From Meandrina meandrites (lineage: Eukaryota; Cnidaria; Anthozoa; Scleractinia; Meandrinidae), in contig OY855908.1 in assembly GCA_963693305.1 (NCBI GenBank), forward strand, positions 20,204,493 through 20,268,492: a DNA stretch of 64,000 nucleotides, in the 5' to 3' direction. Positions 63,369 through 64,000 of the stretch are shown here, piece by piece. A model generated the notes under the pieces. The model saw nothing but the letters and a program-made list of their open reading frames with translations. It was not told where the DNA came from and searched no databases. Position 1 is the first letter of the stretch, and each line of letters begins with the position of its first letter. Both the position numbers and the translations under genes were made by a program.

Positions 63369-64000
63369 CGTTTCCTTTTCGGTTCTTTTTTTTTTCAGGC
63401 ATTACTACTTCCAAATCAACATTACCGGTCGAACCACAACAATAATATTTTTATTATAATAGACACGGTGGCTGTAAAATAATCCCAAAGGGGACTGGGA
63501 GAAGTGTTTGGCTGATTAAGGCGGGGGTTCACCTGAAGCCCGTTTTTACACCGCTTAACTTGGGTTTAATGCGAATATCTCGCTCCCATTTCAAGCATTC
63601 CCAAAACCCTCTGTTCATCCCACAAAGCTATGTTTAGCGGTGTTTTGTAAATTTTTTGGTGATTTTTGGGGATGTTTGGGAAGAGATAGTTTTTCTCAAA
63701 GGAATAGTAAAATTTGGAGAAATAAGAAATATTAAATGTGATTTTAAAATTGGAATTTGAAGTTAAAAATTAGTAGATGGACACCCAAACAGTCCCCTGA
63801 CAACCTGGGATGCTCTTGCGTTGGGGTCAACTGTCTGGTGGTGTTCCAAAAATAATTTTCTTTCCTCTATCCCTTCTCTAACCCTCTTAAAATTTCACTT
63901 AAATTCAGGTAAAACCCCGCCTTAAATGGTCGGTGACCCCTACTTTTTTCTTAACAGATCACTTTTGTTAACGATTATCTACGTTTTGTGAGAAAATGAA
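63369..64000. other. Right-edge intergenic stretch
   Basis: No gene or repeat boundary recognised. Confidence 0.4.

Noticed and set aside
63157..63414. Minus-strand frame with DGDRTRDLRLTYIEYETDAL
   Set aside because: Antisense translation of the tRNA-Thr(CGT) gene; a familiar annotation artefact.

Overview
This is a window of animal nuclear DNA, most likely from an anthozoan cnidarian and probably a stony coral. The evidence is spliced metazoan genes with GT..AG introns (an integrin beta subunit and an FMN/cappuccino-type formin), an intron-containing eukaryotic tRNA gene, AT-rich intergenic DNA, and a dense mix of DNA transposons, a Penelope-like element, an LTR element, a LINE and minisatellites. 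The phylum-level call rests on my recognition of the repeat and tRNA-overlap signatures; no search was run.

Layout. About 1.5-13.3 kb: the 5' half of an integrin beta gene on the minus strand (11 coding exons plus a likely 5' UTR exon). Its 3' half lies beyond the left edge. Its introns carry a 28-bp minisatellite with an 11-unit higher-order repeat (2.28-3.61 kb) and a 1.2-kb Mutator-like element with a perfect 9-bp target duplication (5.04-6.27 kb). 14.2-16.9 kb: a broken Penelope-like element whose reverse transcriptase has lost its YxDD box. 16.9-24.5 kb: two tandem copies of a 1.4-kb unit. The second copy is split by a Ty3/gypsy-type LTR element (18485-23209, 4-bp target duplication), itself split by a small DNA transposon (22600-23034). 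About 27.2-31.7 kb: remains of a Polinton/Maverick or adintovirus-like element, with a packaging ATPase on the plus strand and two small broken genes on the minus strand, separated by a 31-bp minisatellite.

34.9-57.1 kb: the formin gene on the minus strand (six exons: FH1, then FH2 through to the stop codon). Its introns of 12.8 and 5.3 kb are packed with repeats. These include a palindromic element split by a hAT-like element (38.5-40.1 kb), several inverted repeats, a tRNA-Thr-like gene, and a LINE in which 52 bp of the reverse-transcriptase coding sequence has expanded into about 50 tandem copies (52.17-54.95 kb). 57.1-64 kb: repeats, including a cluster of one 0.6-0.8-kb family and a DNA transposon with a 6-bp target duplication, then an intron-containing tRNA-Thr(CGT) gene at 63.27 kb.

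The two host genes work independently of each other: integrin beta in cell-matrix adhesion, the formin in actin nucleation and elongation. I did not find a convincing new multi-gene system. The most informative finds are structural: the LINE-derived minisatellite, perfect palindromic mini-elements with 9-bp target duplications, and the nested insertions that give a relative order of events.
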